Assembly (NCBI GenBank): GCA_016210045.1
Contig: JACQUX010000024.1
Span: 142,457 to 206,456 of the forward strand
Direction of reading: 5' to 3'
From: Deltaproteobacteria bacterium
GTDB taxonomy: Bacteria > UBA10199 > GCA-002796325 > JACPFF01
Length of the DNA stretch: 64,000 nucleotides
The position numbers were made by a program, and so were the translations under genes. Positions 61,237-64,000 of the stretch are shown one piece after another (position 1 is the stretch's first letter; every line of letters begins with the position of its first letter). Under the pieces are notes generated by a model that saw only the letters and a program-made list of their open reading frames with translations, was not told the origin of the DNA and did no database searches.

Positions 61237-61788
61237 ATGATTAATGCGACACAAATTCGAGTCGGCAATATCCTGCGAATCGACGGCGGGATCTTCCGCG
61301 TGATGACCGTGCAGCACATTACGCCCGGCAAGGGGAACGCGCAGGTCCAAGCGGATCTACGCAACCTGAAGACCGGCAATAAGAACAACATGCGGTTTCG
61401 CCCTGCGGAGACAGTCGAACGCGTCGACGCGGAAGAACGCGAAATGACGTTTTTATATCAGGACGGTTCGACCTATCACTTCATGGACACAGAGACCTGC
61501 GAGCAGCACGAACTAGCGGCGGAATTACTCGAAGACATGCGGCTCTATTTAAAGCCCGATTCCACGATCATCATGCTTATCTGCGACGGGGAGGCGTTGA
61601 GCATTCGCCTGCCGCTCAAAATGCGCTTTACCGTGACGGAGTGTGACCCGCCATCGAAAGGTTCTGCGGGCGCATTGAAAAACGCCCTCGTCGATACCGG
61701 CGCGCATTTCAAAGTGCCGCTCTTCATCAAACCCGGCGACGTCGTCGTCATCAATACCGAATCCGGCGACTACGTGGAGAAGGGGTAA
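61237..61788 (+). CDS. efp: Elongation factor P
   Basis: EF-P rescues ribosomes stalled on polyproline. The 183-residue protein has the KOW-like N-domain with the tip lysine in TPGKGNAQVQ (the residue modified in other bacteria), NMRFRPAETVERV, and the OB-fold domains ending in VPLFIKPGDVVVINTESGDYVEKG. Length is normal. ATG 61237 is the start; the frame is open upstream without similarity. The substrate is close by: several proteins in this window contain runs of 8-16 prolines. Confidence 0.95.
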   Translation: MINATQIRVGNILRIDGGIFRVMTVQHITPGKGNAQVQADLRNLKTGNKNNMRFRPAETVERVDAEEREMTFLYQDGSTYHFMDTETCEQHELAAELLEDMRLYLKPDSTIIMLICDGEALSIRLPLKMRFTVTECDPPSKGSAGALKNALVDTGAHFKVPLFIKPGDVVVINTESGDYVEKG

Positions 61789-61810
61789 AAATAGTCGTCG
61801 GGCTCGATCG

Positions 61811-62074
61811 CTATTTGAAGACTCGGAATTTACTCGTCCCCAAAAGCGTGGGAATGAACGACTGTTTGAGCGCCAGTAATCGGTCCAATGCGGACTCATG
61901 CCCATTCGGACGGAAGAGCAGAGGATGCAGCACTATCTCGGTGTTGCGGTAGAACACGTCAGCGGAGAAGTCGTCATAGGGCGTCGTCCCTTCCGCCCCT
62001 GCCTTTGGTGGTTGCGGTCCCGTCGCTGCGACGGCACCCAACACGGTTCCCCCCCATATCGCAAGTGGCCCCAT
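61811..62074 (-). CDS. Short protein of unknown function
   Basis: The 87-residue frame is preceded by a strong ribosome binding site (AAGGAGGG) ending 3 bases before the ATG, which is the main argument for it being real. The N-terminus (MGPLAIWGGTVLGAVAATG) is mildly hydrophobic and could be an uncleaved signal. No family is recognised. It is convergent with efp. Confidence 0.5.
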   Translation of the reverse strand: MGPLAIWGGTVLGAVAATGPQPPKAGAEGTTPYDDFSADVFYRNTEIVLHPLLFRPNGHESALDRLLALKQSFIPTLLGTSKFRVFK

Positions 62075-62241
62075 AAACCCTCCTTTGTCGACTCACACTC
62101 CCGGCCTAGTCCCGGCCAGACCGCATGGCGAGCGAAAAATATAAGGACCCGATTTTTTAATAAGTCCGTCAAATGGCTGCCGTGACACGCATTGCCTCGG
62201 CACGATGACGCAAACCAGCACGCGTCGTCAGACAGCAACAC

Positions 62242-62298
62242 CAGACGGAGCAAATGCAAAACCATGAAAATTCAGAGACTTCAATGCGTCTCCGTCTG
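62242..62298. repeat. CAGACGGAG/CTCCGTCTG inverted-pair element, copy 2
   Basis: It starts CAGACGGAGCAA (62242-62253) and ends CTCCGTCTG (62290-62298), 57 bases. The interior is ...AAAATTCAGAGACTTCAATGCG..., close to copy 1 (AAATTCCGACACTTCA). It lies between the short minus-strand gene and the following membrane protein gene. Confidence 0.88.
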
Positions 62299-62361
62299 GA
62301 AATTCTGGGGAGTGCGACTTCAGATCGCGCTTGTCTTTCCGAGTGCCTCGCATTAACCGAC

Positions 62362-62943
62362 ATGGCCATGAGGTCACTGCACGCACCACCCTTAACCACT
62401 CGCCGACACGGTTGCTTCGATTCCGCTGCGCAGCGGCGTTGGGAGCGGCGCAGCGCGACTGGTGTCCCGCCTACCTGTCATGGCGCCGCGCCCACATCAC
62501 TGCACCGATTCACGGTAACTGCACCCGTGGTTTTTGTTGCAGCCCAAGCCTGGCCTTTTGCGGCCGCCGCACAACCGACATTCCGCGCGATCGATTCCAC
62601 CGTGACGTATGATCCCGACGGGGAAATCGCGCAACTCATCACGAGCGTCTCGGTGGCAACCGCTGCTCTCCTCGCAGTCTGGTTGGCGCGGCGACTGCCA
62701 ACGTACTATCGATCTGAGGGACAAGCTGCCGGCGTGCTCGCCGCCGGAGTCACCTGCGCCTTCAACCTCGGCTATATGGCCCATGGATTTATGCTGGATA
62801 CCGGGTTCAACTATCTGTTGGCCAGCGGCGCGTGGCTGGCGCCGCTGTGGGTCGGTTGGAATCGGTGGCGGAGGTCCCACGGGCAACTCCCCTCGCCCCC
62901 TGCAATGCGAGTCGTGCGCAATGAAGGATTGCGGACCGAGTAA
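62362..62943 (+). CDS. Possible membrane protein, N-terminus uncertain
   Basis: The frame encodes two clear hydrophobic segments (LITSVSVATAALLAVWLARRL and GVLAAGVTCAFNLGYMAHGFM) near the C-terminal half, and a signal-like segment (TAPVVFVAAQAWPFAAAAQ) near the middle. The true start could be ATG 62362 or a GTG nearer the signal-like segment. The N-terminal 60 residues look non-coding. Function is unknown. Confidence 0.45.
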   Translation: MAMRSLHAPPLTTRRHGCFDSAAQRRWERRSATGVPPTCHGAAPTSLHRFTVTAPVVFVAAQAWPFAAAAQPTFRAIDSTVTYDPDGEIAQLITSVSVATAALLAVWLARRLPTYYRSEGQAAGVLAAGVTCAFNLGYMAHGFMLDTGFNYLLASGAWLAPLWVGWNRWRRSHGQLPSPPAMRVVRNEGLRTE

Positions 62944-62988
62944 CCATATCGGTCAACGACAACCGTGACCAATTGCAATCCGCACGAT

Positions 62989-63429
62989 ATGTGCAACCGA
63001 CGACAATCACGATGGCGAAAATGGGCACTGCTGTTGGTCGCCAGCAGTGGCATCGGCTGGTATGGAACGGCGCCATTTCGCTCGCAACCGATTGTTCCAA
63101 TCGGACCAGCGGAATCATGCCCCCCCAACCTCGCCGTGGCGCAATGGCCAGTGGCGCTCTGCGCACGGATCGATACGCCGGGAGACAACGGGCCGGTCAC
63201 CATCACCGTCCTGGTCGATGGCAAATCCGTCGGGACGATCGTGTCCGACTATAACTACGACACGTTGATGAACGTCCCGGCCGGTTACACCTCTTATCGC
63301 TGGCTCGATGACGACTGGCATCTCGACCTGATTATCGATCCGCACAGCCTCCAGACCGGTCGACCGCTGTATTACGTCGGCAGTCGTACTGGCCGTCTGA
63401 CCCCGCTACACGACACCAACATCCGCTGA
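62989..63429 (+). CDS. Small exported or membrane-anchored protein of unknown function
   Basis: The 146-residue product from ATG 62989 has a basic start followed by a hydrophobic segment (KWALLLVASSGIGWYGTAPF), then a beta-rich domain of about 100 residues with two cysteines. It lies 46 bases after the previous reading frame. No family is recognised, but composition looks coding. Confidence 0.5.
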   Translation: MCNRRQSRWRKWALLLVASSGIGWYGTAPFRSQPIVPIGPAESCPPNLAVAQWPVALCARIDTPGDNGPVTITVLVDGKSVGTIVSDYNYDTLMNVPAGYTSYRWLDDDWHLDLIIDPHSLQTGRPLYYVGSRTGRLTPLHDTNIR

Positions 63430-63457
63430 CTACCCTGGCAATACCGCCAGAAAAAAC

Positions 63458-63514
63458 CAGACGGAGCAAACTGAATCCAGCTCCAATTCAGTGGCTTGCG
63501 ATTGTCTCCGTCTG
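63458..63514. repeat. CAGACGGAG/CTCCGTCTG inverted-pair element, copy 3
   Basis: It starts CAGACGGAGCAA (63458-63469) and ends CTCCGTCTG (63506-63514), 57 bases, the same length as copy 2. The interior (...CCAATTCAGTGGCTTGCG...) is related. The start of the J-domain-like frame (63496) lies inside its right half. Confidence 0.88.
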
Positions 63515-63735
63515 CAGGCTCCGAACAGCGGGTCGAGGAAACCCCAGAGCGGGAACACCTCTGGGCCCGATGGGTGCTAGGCGTAGCGCCGCGCGCCAGC
63601 GTCGCCGACATCAAGAAACGGTTTTGGGCGTTACGGATTCAATTTGCGCCCGAGACCCACCCGACCGAAGCTGAACGGTACACCGAGATTTCAAAAACCA
63701 TTAACACTGCGTACGGCGTGTTAGTGCCGAAGTAA
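63496..63735 (+). CDS. Short J-domain-like protein without the HPD motif
   Basis: Residues 20-78 follow the J-domain pattern: WVLGVAPRASVADIKKRFWALRIQFAPETHP...YTEISKTINTAYGVL. At the position of the HPD tripeptide, essential for stimulating Hsp70, the sequence reads APE, so this is a J-like protein. The apparent TTG start at 63496 lies within a repeat element, and the first 18 residues may not be genuine. It may be a complete small protein or a remnant. Confidence 0.5.
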   Translation: MRLSPSAGSEQRVEETPEREHLWARWVLGVAPRASVADIKKRFWALRIQFAPETHPTEAERYTEISKTINTAYGVLVPK

Positions 63736-64000
63736 CTGCTCGCGTCGCCGCCCACCTTGTTTACAACAGGCGAAAGATGAGACGACAGACTCAAATTGAT
63801 AACGCCTGAGCATTAAAACACCCAGCGATTTACGATCGCCGGACAAAAAACTTATTAATAGAGACCTTTGCATAAGCCACATCAGAGATAAGTTTTTCTC
63901 ATCGAACACAACATTTTCAGCAGAAAAAGATCACGACACCGTTTTACGAGAGCGCTGTTGGTTGCAGACTCCGTTTTTCTCCTGTCCTTCGTCTCCTCTG
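63736..64000. other. Window end, no gene seen
   Basis: 265 bases, more AT-rich than the rest. Short frames on either strand lack start signals or family features. A near match to the recurrent motif (CAGACTCCG) occurs at 63966-63974. A gene may begin beyond the window. Confidence 0.5.

Noticed and set aside
63721..63909. A 62-codon minus-strand frame at the window end
   Set aside because: No ribosome binding site or recognisable feature; its composition does not stand out.

Overview
The window reads as one stretch of chromosome from a GC-rich Gram-negative bacterium with a respiratory, c-type-cytochrome-rich lifestyle. Envelope genes (TolC, MlaC, an outer-membrane beta-barrel, many lipoproteins) show a two-membrane cell. 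A TIGR02147 gene paired with a lipoprotein, thrombospondin type-3 proteins, a Myxo-CTERM-like tail, an Rnf complex with ApbE and very large multihaem cytochromes point to a deltaproteobacterial-type lineage (Desulfobacterota/Myxococcota/Bdellovibrionota or an uncultured relative). That placement is inference; no rRNA or ribosomal protein is present to test it.

Layout. 1-7223 (minus) is an Rnf operon, apbE-rnfC-D-G-E-A-B, followed by the start of a second 2-oxoacid:acceptor oxidoreductase; a 475-base spacer between rnfA and rnfB holds two very long inverted repeats. 7359-12760 (plus, divergent) encodes a ferredoxin, a pyruvate-type 2-oxoacid:ferredoxin oxidoreductase (gamma-delta fusion, alpha, beta) and a Rossmann-fold protein. 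12764-14490 is a small insertion carrying an AlbA/Schlafen-like ATPase gene, bounded by an 84-bp direct repeat of the 3' end of the Rossmann gene. 14600-17478 is a menaquinol:cytochrome c complex operon (pentahaem cytochrome, Rieske protein, cytochrome b, subunit IV fused to dihaem cytochrome c). 17551-19517 is a TIGR02147/lipoprotein pair. 19524-28843 (minus) joins cydAB to an apparent outer-membrane electron conduit: a lipoprotein cytochrome with up to 34 haem motifs, a beta-barrel, and hepta- and dihaem cytochromes. Hemerythrin, NrfHA and ModABC follow.

34180-36280 holds an undecapeptide-repeat protein, palindromic elements and a tRNA-Ser. 36420-50145 (minus) has two calcium-repeat surface proteins, acyl-CoA dehydrogenase with EtfAB, a phosphodiesterase-like protein, MlaC, TolC and an SH3-domain protein. 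50531-58213 mixes a RAYT-like HUH transposase, a KARI-like protein, gltX, RNase E/G, an unknown protein and an M20 peptidase. 58244-64000 is looser: a frameshifted carbonic anhydrase, EF-P, small unknown proteins and intergenic elements.

Working together: 2-oxoacid oxidation reduces ferredoxin, Rnf passes those electrons to NAD and stores ion-motive force, and the quinone pool drains through the bc complex, CydAB, NrfHA and perhaps the outer-membrane cytochromes. The most unusual sequence-level signals are (i) a 9-12-mer (CTCCGTCTG; TTGCTCCGTCTG) strongly over-represented from 47 to 63.5 kb, in genes and as inverted pairs between genes, (ii) a three-copy palindromic element with compensatory stem changes, and (iii) palindromic DNA read in frame inside rnfE and a cytochrome gene.
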